DNA of 8,128 nucleotides from CAZGXI01 sp964529715 (lineage in GTDB: Bacteria; Chloroflexota; Anaerolineae; Aggregatilineales; Ch27), in contig CAZGXI010000067.1 in assembly GCA_964529715.1 (NCBI GenBank), forward strand, positions 1-8,128. Reading direction: 5' to 3'. Numbering within the stretch: the stretch's first letter is position 1; each line of letters starts with the position of its first letter. The notes below the pieces were generated by a model, which searched no databases, was not told the origin of the DNA, and saw nothing but the letters and a program-made list of their open reading frames with translations. Below, in pieces: positions 1 to 5,842 of this stretch. The position numbers were made by a program, and so were the translations under genes.

Positions 1-62
1 TGTTGCCCGACCGTATGTTCACAGGATAGCACAAGGTTGCGAAAGGGGCAAGGCGCATTCCC

Positions 63-82
63 CTGTCGCCTAAAGGCGACAG
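63..82. repeat. Perfect palindromic hairpin, 8-bp stem with TAAA loop
   Basis: The left arm CTGTCGCC (63-70) and right arm GGCGACAG (75-82) are exact reverse complements around a TAAA loop. No T-run follows on either strand, so it is not a textbook intrinsic terminator. It could end a gene lying left of the window, or be one copy of a dispersed intergenic palindrome. The TAA at 71-73, in the loop, is the in-frame stop that closes the reading frame upstream of the small ORF at 101. Confidence 0.6.
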
Positions 83-100
83 TCCCCGCCGCCAATTCTT

Positions 101-259
101 ATGGACGATCTGATCAACGACAACTTCTCTGAAACGGCGGTAAAGGCCATTCATGATCCGGAGGTGCGCCGGAAGTACGCCGAAAGCATCCTGCGCATTC
201 GGGACGTGGAAGGGGCAGCTATCATGCACATCGAGAATCTCCTCGCGCGGTGTGGCTGA
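101..259 (+). CDS. Small hypothetical ORF (52 aa) or C-terminal gene remnant
   Basis: I do not recognise this product. An ATG at 101 opens a 52-codon frame ending in TGA at 257-259. The peptide begins MDDLINDNFSETAV and ends ENLLARCG. It is charged, has no membrane segment, and would be mostly helical. An in-frame TAA at 71-73 prevents extension upstream, and no other start lies between. No Shine-Dalgarno sequence precedes the ATG (the preceding bases are GCCGCCAATTCTT), which weakens the case for an independent gene. A candidate terminator hairpin lies about 35 nt downstream, which favours something having been transcribed through here. It may be a real small protein, the tail of a longer gene broken by rearrangement, or chance. 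Confidence 0.3.
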   Translation: MDDLINDNFSETAVKAIHDPEVRRKYAESILRIRDVEGAAIMHIENLLARCG

Positions 260-294
260 TCGTTTCCCCGCTCATAACAACTCCTGACACAGCA

Positions 295-320
295 GCGGCG
301 GACCCCAGGTCCGCTGTTCT
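295..320 (+). terminator. Candidate terminator hairpin after the small ORF
   Basis: Bases 298-304 (GCGGACC) pair exactly with 308-314 (GGTCCGC) around a 3-nt CCA loop, and G-T and C-G pairs extend the stem by up to three more. The following bases TGTTCTGATT are only moderately T-rich, so termination would be weak or factor-assisted. It sits between the small ORF and the amino-sugar operon. The rest of 260-473 shows no gene and no convincing promoter. The best sigma70-like pair I could find (TTGCGG at 388, CACGAT at 411) is too poor to annotate. Confidence 0.4.
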
Positions 321-473
321 GATTCCAGAAGAAGTTGTCTTGCCCGGAAAAACGGACTTTCCGCTGGGTTTTGTGGCGGTCTTTCCCTTGCGGATCGTGT
401 GAAATTCTGCCACGATCATCGCATACAACAAACGAGCCTCCTCAAGTATGTCGAAAGGAACAGCCAGAGCGAC

Positions 474-1178
474 ATGGGCCAAAAAGCCTTAATGGTCATT
501 GGGGCGCATATTTCCGACGCAGAAAATATGGCCGGCGCGATCATGCTCAAGCACAAAAAAGCCGGGTGGGACGTGACGATTGTCCACATGACACCCGGCG
601 AGAAGGGACATCCCACACTGCCGCCGGAGGAATATCTTAAGATGCGCATCGCCGACGCGCACGCCTCGGCGGAGTTCATCGGGGCGAACGTCGAAATTTT
701 GCCTTATAAAGACGGTGAACTGGATGTGACTCCAGAGGCCGCCTGGATGGTGGCGGACCTGATCCGCAAATATCGCCCGACCGTGCTGCTCACGCATTGG
801 GTCGGCAGCATCCACCGCGATCACGCCAATACCCACAAAATCGTTCAGGACGCCCTGTTCAAGGCCGGGCTGCCCGCCTTCCAGCGCGAGTATCCTGCTC
901 ACTATCCCGGTGCGGTGCTTTATCCTGAAAATTGGGAAGACATGGAAGGGTATGCGGCAGACATCTACCTGGACGTGACGGAGGTGTTCGATGACTACCT
1001 GAAGCTGCTCAAGACGCACGCCCTGATGCGCGAGCGTTATTCCAGCTTCCGCTACTACGATTACTACGAGGCGTTGGGTACGGTGCGTGGCGCGCTGGGC
1101 GGTTTCGGCAAGGGCGTTACTTTGATGCGCCCGCACAGTCTGTATGTCTATGATCGCCAATCGGGACTGCTGGGCTGA
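474..1178 (+). CDS. PIG-L/LmbE-like deacetylase family protein with a variant zinc/base motif
   Basis: The family removes N-acyl groups from amino sugars and related conjugates (GlcNAc-PI, GlcNAc-inositol, chitobiose) using a metal-bound water. The 234-aa product has the family N-terminus, a strand ALMVIG and then AHISDAE at residues 11-17, where most members read AHPDDAE. The second signature is HRDH at 114-117. By alignment to MshB, H12, D15 and H117 would bind zinc, and H114 and D116 match the His-Asp pair. S14 occupies the place of the general-base Asp. PGEKGHP (41-47) is another family-like segment. The start was set at ATG 474 because AAAGGAA lies upstream, although its spacing is long, and because the fold begins at once; an in-frame start at 399 would add 25 unlike residues. 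It is first in the operon, one base before the ROK gene. It is cytosolic, with no signal peptide. Family assignment is firm; activity and substrate are not. Confidence 0.87.
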   Translation: MGQKALMVIGAHISDAENMAGAIMLKHKKAGWDVTIVHMTPGEKGHPTLPPEEYLKMRIADAHASAEFIGANVEILPYKDGELDVTPEAAWMVADLIRKYRPTVLLTHWVGSIHRDHANTHKIVQDALFKAGLPAFQREYPAHYPGAVLYPENWEDMEGYAADIYLDVTEVFDDYLKLLKTHALMRERYSSFRYYDYYEALGTVRGALGGFGKGVTLMRPHSLYVYDRQSGLLG

Positions 1179-1179
1179 G

Positions 1180-2091
1180 ATGTCGATCTTGGCGGTTGAC
1201 GTAGGCGGCACCAAAGTTGCCGCTGCGCTGGTCACGCGGCGGGGGCGTGTCATAGGCCGCGAACGCCAGCCGACGCCACCGGACGGGCCGGAGCCGCTGG
1301 TCGAGCAGATCGTCGAGGCGGCGCGTCTGCTGTCCAGACGGCGACGCATCCAGGCGGTAGGCGTGTGTGTGCCTGCTGTGTTGGAATGCGACACCGACCG
1401 GGTGCTGTGGGCGCCCAACCTGCCTGGCTGGAAGGATGTTCCTTTGCGCGAAATGTTGCGCGACCGTCTGGGGATACCGGCCTTCGTCGAATACGACGGG
1501 CACGCGGCGGTCCTGGGAGAATGGTGGGCGGGGGCTGGGCGCGGCTATCGTCAGGTGGCGTCGGTCATCATCGGTACTGGCATCGGCGGCGGCCTGATCG
1601 TGGATGGCCGGTTATGGCGTGGGCGCGACCGCCTGGCCGGGGCGGTGGGCTGGTTCCCAGTGCTTGGCCCAGAAGGACTGGATCACTGGGAGAATGTGGC
1701 TGCCGGGCCGGCCATCGCCCGACGCGCCCGGCAGTTGATCGCGGCAGGGGCGGTTTCGGCACTGAAGGCCGACGATCTGGCAGCCAAAGACGTCTTCGAT
1801 GCCGCTCGCCGGGGTGACTCACTGGCCTGCCGGGTGATCCGCGAAACGGCAGACGTGATCGGCCAGGGTGTCGCCAGTGTGATCAGCCTGGTGAACCCGG
1901 AGATCGTGATCCTGGGCGGCAGCGTTGGTCAGCAAGGCGATCTGCTGTTGGAACCGGTGCGGCAGGCCGTGAACCACTGGGCGCAGCCCATCTCGGCGCG
2001 CGACGTGCCGATTGTCAGTTCGACCCTGGGCGAGGAAGCGGGCCTGCTGGGGGCGGCTTATGCTGCCTTTTTGAGACTGCGACGAGAATAG
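1180..2091 (+). CDS. ROK-family sugar kinase-like protein lacking the ROK zinc motif
   Basis: ROK proteins phosphorylate hexoses or N-acetylhexosamines with ATP, or act as repressors when they carry an N-terminal helix-turn-helix. This 303-aa protein has no such domain, so a kinase role is expected. Visible landmarks are phosphate-1 loop DVGGTK (7-12), substrate loop WAPNLPGW (77-84), the catalytic-base region VEYDGHAAVLGE (103-114, base D106), phosphate-2 GTGIGGG (132-138) and the C-terminal ATP site VILGGSVG (243-250). The usual ExGH and CxCGxxGCxE signatures are absent. The equivalent segments read AVGW (155-158) and LDHWENVAAGPAI (167-179), with no cysteines. ATG 1180 was chosen because DVGGTK must lie near the N-terminus; an in-frame ATG at 1144 lies inside the preceding gene. 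The 1-nt gap to the deacetylase gene implies translational coupling. Substrate is unknown; an amino sugar is a contextual guess. Confidence 0.87.
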   Translation: MSILAVDVGGTKVAAALVTRRGRVIGRERQPTPPDGPEPLVEQIVEAARLLSRRRRIQAVGVCVPAVLECDTDRVLWAPNLPGWKDVPLREMLRDRLGIPAFVEYDGHAAVLGEWWAGAGRGYRQVASVIIGTGIGGGLIVDGRLWRGRDRLAGAVGWFPVLGPEGLDHWENVAAGPAIARRARQLIAAGAVSALKADDLAAKDVFDAARRGDSLACRVIRETADVIGQGVASVISLVNPEIVILGGSVGQQGDLLLEPVRQAVNHWAQPISARDVPIVSSTLGEEAGLLGAAYAAFLRLRRE

Positions 2092-2094
2092 GAG
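2090..2094 (+). promoter_or_regulatory. Ribosome binding site of the SIS gene
   Basis: AGGAG overlaps the TAG stop of the ROK gene and lies 6 nt before the ATG at 2101. It supports that start and coupling of the two genes. Confidence 0.7.
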
Positions 2095-2100
2095 CCAATC

Positions 2101-2856
2101 ATGTCTGCCAGTGAGTACTTTCAAAAAGCCGGGCAACTGCTGGAAAAAATCCACACTACCCAGCTAGACGCCATCCAGCGGGCAGGGCGCGCCTGCGCCG
2201 CATCGATTGCGGCGGATCGTGCTGTACACCTGTTTGGCTCCGGCCATTCGGTGATTCCCGTGCTGGATATGTTCCCGCGCTACGGGGCTTATGTCGGTCT
2301 GCACCCGATTATGGACCCACGCCTGATGTGGTTCAACATCACCGGGCCGGGTGGGGCGCGCGAACTGCTGTGGTTGGAGCGCACAGAAGGGTATATCGAG
2401 CAGGTGTTGCTCTCCCATCACCTTGACCCGCGCGACACGATGATCGTCTATTCGCACGGCGGTCTCAATGCTGCGCCCGTCGAAATGGCGCTGGCGGCCA
2501 AAGCGAAAGGGCTGACGGTCGTTGGCGTGACCTGCGTCGCTAACCGGGCCATCAATCCGCCGACGCATTCTTCGGGTAAGTCGTTGCATGACGCCGCCGA
2601 CATCGTGATCGATAACTGTTGCCCGCCGGAGGATGCTCTGATCCCAGTGGAGGGTCGCCCGGAGAAGGTCGGGGCCAGCTCCACATTGGCGGCGGTGGCG
2701 ATTACGATGGCGCTGTTGGCCGAGACGACGGCAGAACTGGTGAAGCGGGGGATGCCGCCGGAGCGCATCTTTGTCTCGCCGAATGTGCGCGGCGTGGACC
2801 CGGACAACAATCTTCAGGTGTTCCGCGATTATATGGAATTTGAGAAGAGCCTGTGA
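2101..2856 (+). CDS. SIS-domain sugar isomerase-like protein (UPF0309 type)
   Basis: SIS domains bind phosphosugars and form isomerases, etherases such as MurQ, or sensors. The 251-aa length and single SIS domain match the UPF0309 group. Landmarks are a helical N-terminus (1-37), the sugar-phosphate loop FGSGHS (45-50), the second loop SHGGLNAAPVEMAL (118-131, family form SNSGxNxxPxExA), HSSGKSLHDAADIVIDN (156-172, the most diagnostic segment) and GASSTLAA (191-198), which likely contacts phosphate. It follows the ROK kinase by nine bases, with a good ribosome binding site. It would therefore act on the sugar phosphate that the kinase makes, by aldose-ketose isomerisation or by cleaving an ether or glycosidic link. 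UPF0309 proteins have no settled reaction as far as I know. It is cytosolic and the last gene of the operon. Confidence 0.87.
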   Translation: MSASEYFQKAGQLLEKIHTTQLDAIQRAGRACAASIAADRAVHLFGSGHSVIPVLDMFPRYGAYVGLHPIMDPRLMWFNITGPGGARELLWLERTEGYIEQVLLSHHLDPRDTMIVYSHGGLNAAPVEMALAAKAKGLTVVGVTCVANRAINPPTHSSGKSLHDAADIVIDNCCPPEDALIPVEGRPEKVGASSTLAAVAITMALLAETTAELVKRGMPPERIFVSPNVRGVDPDNNLQVFRDYMEFEKSL

Positions 2857-2865
2857 GCGGAGAGC

Positions 2866-2892
2866 GTCGGGGCGACCAAGCGTCGCCCCGAC
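2866..2892. terminator. Bidirectional terminator-like hairpin between convergent genes
   Basis: GTCGGGGCGAC (2866-2876) and GTCGCCCCGAC (2882-2892) form a perfect 11-bp G+C-rich stem with a 5-nt loop. It begins ten bases after the SIS stop and lies 18 bases beyond the end of the leftward beta-propeller gene, so it can serve both. Neither side has a real T-run; the + side continues CACTGTTCT. Confidence 0.65.
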
Positions 2893-2910
2893 CACTGTTC
2901 TGCAAGGAGG

Positions 2911-4218
2911 CTATTCCGCGCTCAGTTGCAGATGATAACCATCCAGGACTGCGTCTCCCTCTGGCCCCCAGGATGCCAGATACAGCGGAACGACCGGCCC
3001 CAGCGGCAGGTGGCCAAGCAGGTGGTTCTCCCCAACGGTCACGTCCACCACGTAGACGCTGATCCGGGCATCTGTGTTGGCCGGGTCGAGCGGCTGGGGC
3101 GCATCGTCAGGGTGCACGCCGAGGGCGGCGACCAACAGGGCGCTCCCGTCCGGTGACCATGTCACCTGCAAGGGGCGGATCATGCGGCGGTTCTCGTTGT
3201 CGTTCGGATGTGCAGGCAGTGGCAGGGCTGTGATCGCCCGATCTTCCAGCCCGATCCAGAACGCCCAGGTTACAACGGGTGTTCGCGTCGGATTGCCTGC
3301 CCAGAACAACAGGCGTGTTCCATCCGGCGACCAGGACAGTGGCCCAACCGCGTTGAGAGCCGCGCCCGCGTAGATGCCGTGCAGGGCCGTCTCTGCGTCG
3401 GCCAGGCTGACCAGGTGCTCCATCTGGCCGCTCTCCACGTCGATCAGCCACACACCGTCGCTTTCGGCATCGGCTTCGCGGTGACGCACGCTGGCGGCCA
3501 GAGTCGCGCCGTCCGGCGACCACGCCAGGCTGAGGACCGAACCGGCGTCGGCCACACCGTCCTGATGGCCCGGCAGAAATGCCAGGTCGCGCACCTCGCC
3601 GCTGGTGACATCGAACACGGCGAGTGTTGACGGGGCGAACTGCCCGCTTTCGCCAATCAGCGTGCGCTCGACGGCGACCTGTGTCCCATCCGGCGACCAG
3701 GCGGGCTGGACCTCGATGGATACGCCGGGCGGTGGACCGGCGCTGCCTTCCGTAGCAGCGAGCGGTCCTTCGTAGCCGTCGTCGGCCAGGGCGACCCAGG
3801 TTCCGGCGGCGGGATCGAGCACGCGCAGGTCGGTGTCGCTTTGTGTTCCCAACGGCTGTCCCACGACGGCGAGCCTGGCGCTATCCGATGCCCAGCCGAA
3901 GGGCTGCCAGAACGAGGTTGGGGCGGGGTCGAAGCCGCTCGGCAGGGCTTCTTGCGGCGCGAAGCAGAGCGGCTCGCCGGAGGCTGTCACATCTTGGGCG
4001 CATACATAATAATCGCGGTGCCCGTCCAGGCGGACGGCGCTTTCATAGGCGATCTGCCGTCCATCAGGGGCAGGGATGATGCGCAGCCCGACACTGGTCG
4101 GCAGGGTCAGCGGCTGCGCGCCGATCACGGTCCAGGGCGAATGGTCCTGCGCTGTGGTTGGGAGACCAGCGGCCAGAATCAAAACACTCAACAGGATCGC
4201 CGGAAGTCGTCGCACCAT
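2911..4218 (-). CDS. Exported TolB/PD40-like beta-propeller protein
   Basis: A 435-aa protein with a signal peptide: MVRR, a hydrophobic stretch LPAILLSVLILAAGL (5-19), and a probable cleavage at TTA-Q (after 23). The mature part carries seven motifs of the WSPDGxxLA type, at about residues 50, 109, 174, 233, 296, 354 and 417. Their spacing of 58-65 residues fits one propeller blade each; the first, second and last are degenerate (APDG, WASDS, WGPEG). The only cysteines, C73 and C85, could form a disulfide outside the membrane. TolB-like propellers bind peptides or act as scaffolds; no catalytic motif is visible and the ligand is unknown. The ATG at 4218 is preferred over an in-frame start at 4281 because AAGGGAG lies 8 nt upstream, the signal peptide begins there, and the longer form would overlap mazG. 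It lies 32 nt after mazG and is probably co-transcribed with it. Confidence 0.8.
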   Translation of the reverse strand: MVRRLPAILLSVLILAAGLPTTAQDHSPWTVIGAQPLTLPTSVGLRIIPAPDGRQIAYESAVRLDGHRDYYVCAQDVTASGEPLCFAPQEALPSGFDPAPTSFWQPFGWASDSARLAVVGQPLGTQSDTDLRVLDPAAGTWVALADDGYEGPLAATEGSAGPPPGVSIEVQPAWSPDGTQVAVERTLIGESGQFAPSTLAVFDVTSGEVRDLAFLPGHQDGVADAGSVLSLAWSPDGATLAASVRHREADAESDGVWLIDVESGQMEHLVSLADAETALHGIYAGAALNAVGPLSWSPDGTRLLFWAGNPTRTPVVTWAFWIGLEDRAITALPLPAHPNDNENRRMIRPLQVTWSPDGSALLVAALGVHPDDAPQPLDPANTDARISVYVVDVTVGENHLLGHLPLGPVVPLYLASWGPEGDAVLDGYHLQLSAE

Positions 4219-4250
4219 CGCACATTCTCCCTTATGGTTAGGGTGAACAA

Positions 4251-5699
4251 TTACAGCCCACCGGCTTTGGCTTCTTCCCAAAGCGCGTCCATCTCGGCCA
4301 GCGTCATCTCGTTCAGGCGATGGCCTGCTTGATCCGCTGCCTGTTCGATGTAACGGAAGCGGCGATAAAAACGGGCATTGGCCTCGCGCAGTGCCGTCTC
4401 TGGCTCGACTCCCATCCAGCGAATCCAGTTGACCAGCGCGAACAACAGGTCGCCGATCTCGGCAGTTCGCGCGTCGGCATCGCCGGCAGCCTGGATTTCG
4501 GCGATTTCCTCAGCGATCTTGTCTACGACCGGCTGGATGCTCTCCCAGTCGAAGCCAACGCGCGCCGCGCGGGCCTGATAGCTGTAAGCCTGCGCCAGGG
4601 CAGGCAAGGCTTTGGGCACCCCATCGAGCAGCGAACCGCCTTTGCCGTTATCGCGTCGTTCTTCTTTCTTGATCTGCTCCCAGTTGCGCACCACGTCGCC
4701 CACGCCGCCGACGGCCACTTCGCCCCAGACGTGCGGATGGCGGTGGATGATCTTGTGGTTGATCGCAGCGATCACGTCGGCCATGCGGAATTCGCCTTCG
4801 TCTACCGCAATCTGGCCGTGCAGCACGATCTGGAGCAGCAGGTCGCCTAACTCCTCACGCAGCGCGGCGGGATCGCCGGAATCGAGCGCGGCCAGTACCT
4901 CGTAAGCCTCCTCGATCAAATTCGGGCGCAGCGATTGGTGCGTTTGTTCCCGGTCCCAGGGGCAGCCGTCTGGCGCGCGCAGGTGGGCAACCGTTTCTTG
5001 AAATCGCTCAAAGCTGCCTGGCTGCGGCAGGGGCGGCAGGTAAAGGGTCGTCAGGTGGGCGATGTGCGGACTGCGGTCGATTTCGTAGAGCGGCAGCGGT
5101 TCGATGCGCTCGTCCGGCGTCCCGACGGCGTGCAGCAGTGTGACCGGGTGCTCGTCTGGGTACTGGTTCATCAGAGTCAGCTTGAGGTCGCCGGCGACGG
5201 CACGGCTATATACCTGGGCCAGCAGGACAGGGAAATCGGGATTGATCGGCGGGTGATGCATAGCTGCGACGGTTACGGCGTCGTGAATCTGGAGGCCGTC
5301 GGCAGCGTCGATGCCCAGCGCCGCCAGCGCCGGTTCGACGAAGCTCAGCCCGGCGACGATGCGCGTAGGGATACTCTGTTCTTTTGCCAGGGACAGGATG
5401 CGCGTCACCGTGTCTTCGGCCACCAGGGGATGGCCCGGCACGGCATAAACCACGTCTGCGCTGCCTGCTCCCAACGCGACGATCTCGTGGGCGATTTCGG
5501 TGTAAAGCGCCTGGAAGTCTTCGGCCCGATCGTAGCGATCATCCAGGCTGTCGTAGTGCGGTCCCTGAGGCAGGGCGGGGACGGTGGGGTGGCGGGCCGT
5601 GCGCAGGATCACGCGCGGCGCGGCTTGCAGCGTTTTCCAGGCTTCCAGGGTCAGGTGGTCAGGGTTGCCAGGGCCGAGGCCCACAATGGTGATGGACAC
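4251..5699 (-). CDS. mazG: Nucleoside triphosphate pyrophosphohydrolase MazG with N-terminal tetrapyrrole methylase domain (YabN-like)
   Basis: MazG hydrolyses (d)NTPs, including damaged ones, to the monophosphate and pyrophosphate; it is cytosolic. The 482-aa length matches B. subtilis YabN. Residues 1-225 form a tetrapyrrole (SAM-dependent) methylase domain, with VGLGPGNPDHLT (6-17) and AVPGHPLVAEDT (86-97). The first MazG unit begins with CPWDREQTHQSL (246-257), carries metal ligands in EEAYE (263-267) and EELGD (282-286), and later has HPHVWG (321-326). The second has EEIAE (397-401) and EIGD (414-417). Both metal sites are intact. The start is GTG 5699, directly before the methylase glycine loop, with a weak AGGTAGAG upstream. 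The substrate of the methylase half is unknown; MazG partners of this kind are not usually part of a cobalamin or heme pathway. It is the first gene of a leftward unit. Confidence 0.93.
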   Translation of the reverse strand: MSITIVGLGPGNPDHLTLEAWKTLQAAPRVILRTARHPTVPALPQGPHYDSLDDRYDRAEDFQALYTEIAHEIVALGAGSADVVYAVPGHPLVAEDTVTRILSLAKEQSIPTRIVAGLSFVEPALAALGIDAADGLQIHDAVTVAAMHHPPINPDFPVLLAQVYSRAVAGDLKLTLMNQYPDEHPVTLLHAVGTPDERIEPLPLYEIDRSPHIAHLTTLYLPPLPQPGSFERFQETVAHLRAPDGCPWDREQTHQSLRPNLIEEAYEVLAALDSGDPAALREELGDLLLQIVLHGQIAVDEGEFRMADVIAAINHKIIHRHPHVWGEVAVGGVGDVVRNWEQIKKEERRDNGKGGSLLDGVPKALPALAQAYSYQARAARVGFDWESIQPVVDKIAEEIAEIQAAGDADARTAEIGDLLFALVNWIRWMGVEPETALREANARFYRRFRYIEQAADQAGHRLNEMTLAEMDALWEEAKAGGL

Positions 5700-5733
5700 G
5701 GGATTTCTCTACCTGTCTATTGGGATGATGGTC

Positions 5734-5762
5734 ATTATACCCCTTCTATCGGGCTTCCTGAA
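5734..5762 (-). promoter_or_regulatory. Predicted sigma70-type promoter for mazG
   Basis: On the minus strand a perfect TATAAT occupies 5739-5734. With a 17-bp spacer the -35 is TTCAGG (5762-5757, three of six matches). Initiation near 5727 would give a leader of about 28 nt before the GTG. The upstream region is shared with the divergent promoter at 5779-5807. Confidence 0.5.
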
Positions 5763-5778
5763 AAGATTAGATTGTGTG

Positions 5779-5807
5779 CTGATTTTAATACAATAACAGT
5801 ATATAAT
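5779..5807 (+). promoter_or_regulatory. Predicted sigma70-type promoter for the toroid/kinase gene
   Basis: A perfect TATAAT lies at 5802-5807 in the most A+T-rich stretch of the window. The -35 17 bp upstream is poor (CTGATT, 5779-5784). Initiation near 5814 leaves a leader of about 29 nt containing the strong ribosome binding site. An inverted repeat ATTGT (5771-5775) / ACAAT (5790-5794) overlaps the -35 and could be an operator, but its arms are short. Confidence 0.5.
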
Positions 5808-5827
5808 AATTAGTGCATTTGATAATC

Positions 5828-5835
5828 GGAGGGGG
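5828..5835 (+). promoter_or_regulatory. Strong ribosome binding site fixing the start of the kinase gene
   Basis: GGAGGGGG ends 7 nt before ATG 5843. This selects that start over the in-frame GTG at 5813, which would fall at the predicted transcription start. Confidence 0.75.
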
Positions 5836-5842
5836 TAGTAAG

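Noticed and set aside
388..416. Possible promoter for the amino-sugar operon (TTGCGG, 17-bp spacer, CACGAT)
   Set aside because: Only about half of each hexamer matches, which is expected by chance in this sequence; not enough to annotate.
222..482. 86-codon minus-strand frame in the left intergenic region
   Set aside because: It crosses the small ORF, the hairpin and the start of the deacetylase gene, with no domain or start signal.
489..1418. 309-codon open frame on the minus strand, antisense to the deacetylase and ROK genes
   Set aside because: It is the antisense shadow of G+C-rich coding sequence; it shows no family motif, while the plus-strand genes carry clear signatures over the same bases.
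2164..2895. 243-codon minus-strand frame opposite the SIS gene
   Set aside because: Antisense shadow rich in Arg and His, overlapping a well-supported SIS gene and the terminator hairpin.
3208..3630. Plus-strand frames opposite the beta-propeller gene
   Set aside because: The minus strand has a signal peptide and regularly spaced WSPDG motifs; the opposite frames have neither.
3152..3700. Repeated TCCGGCGACCA-like words spaced 170-200 bases apart, suggesting a DNA repeat array
   Set aside because: They are codons of the WSPDG motif in successive propeller blades; spacing matches whole numbers of blades, so they are protein repeats and not CRISPR or a mobile element.
4935..5813. 292-codon open frame on the plus strand opposite mazG
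   Set aside because: The minus strand encodes intact methylase and MazG motifs; the plus-strand translation has no recognisable domain and starts inside a gene without a ribosome binding site.
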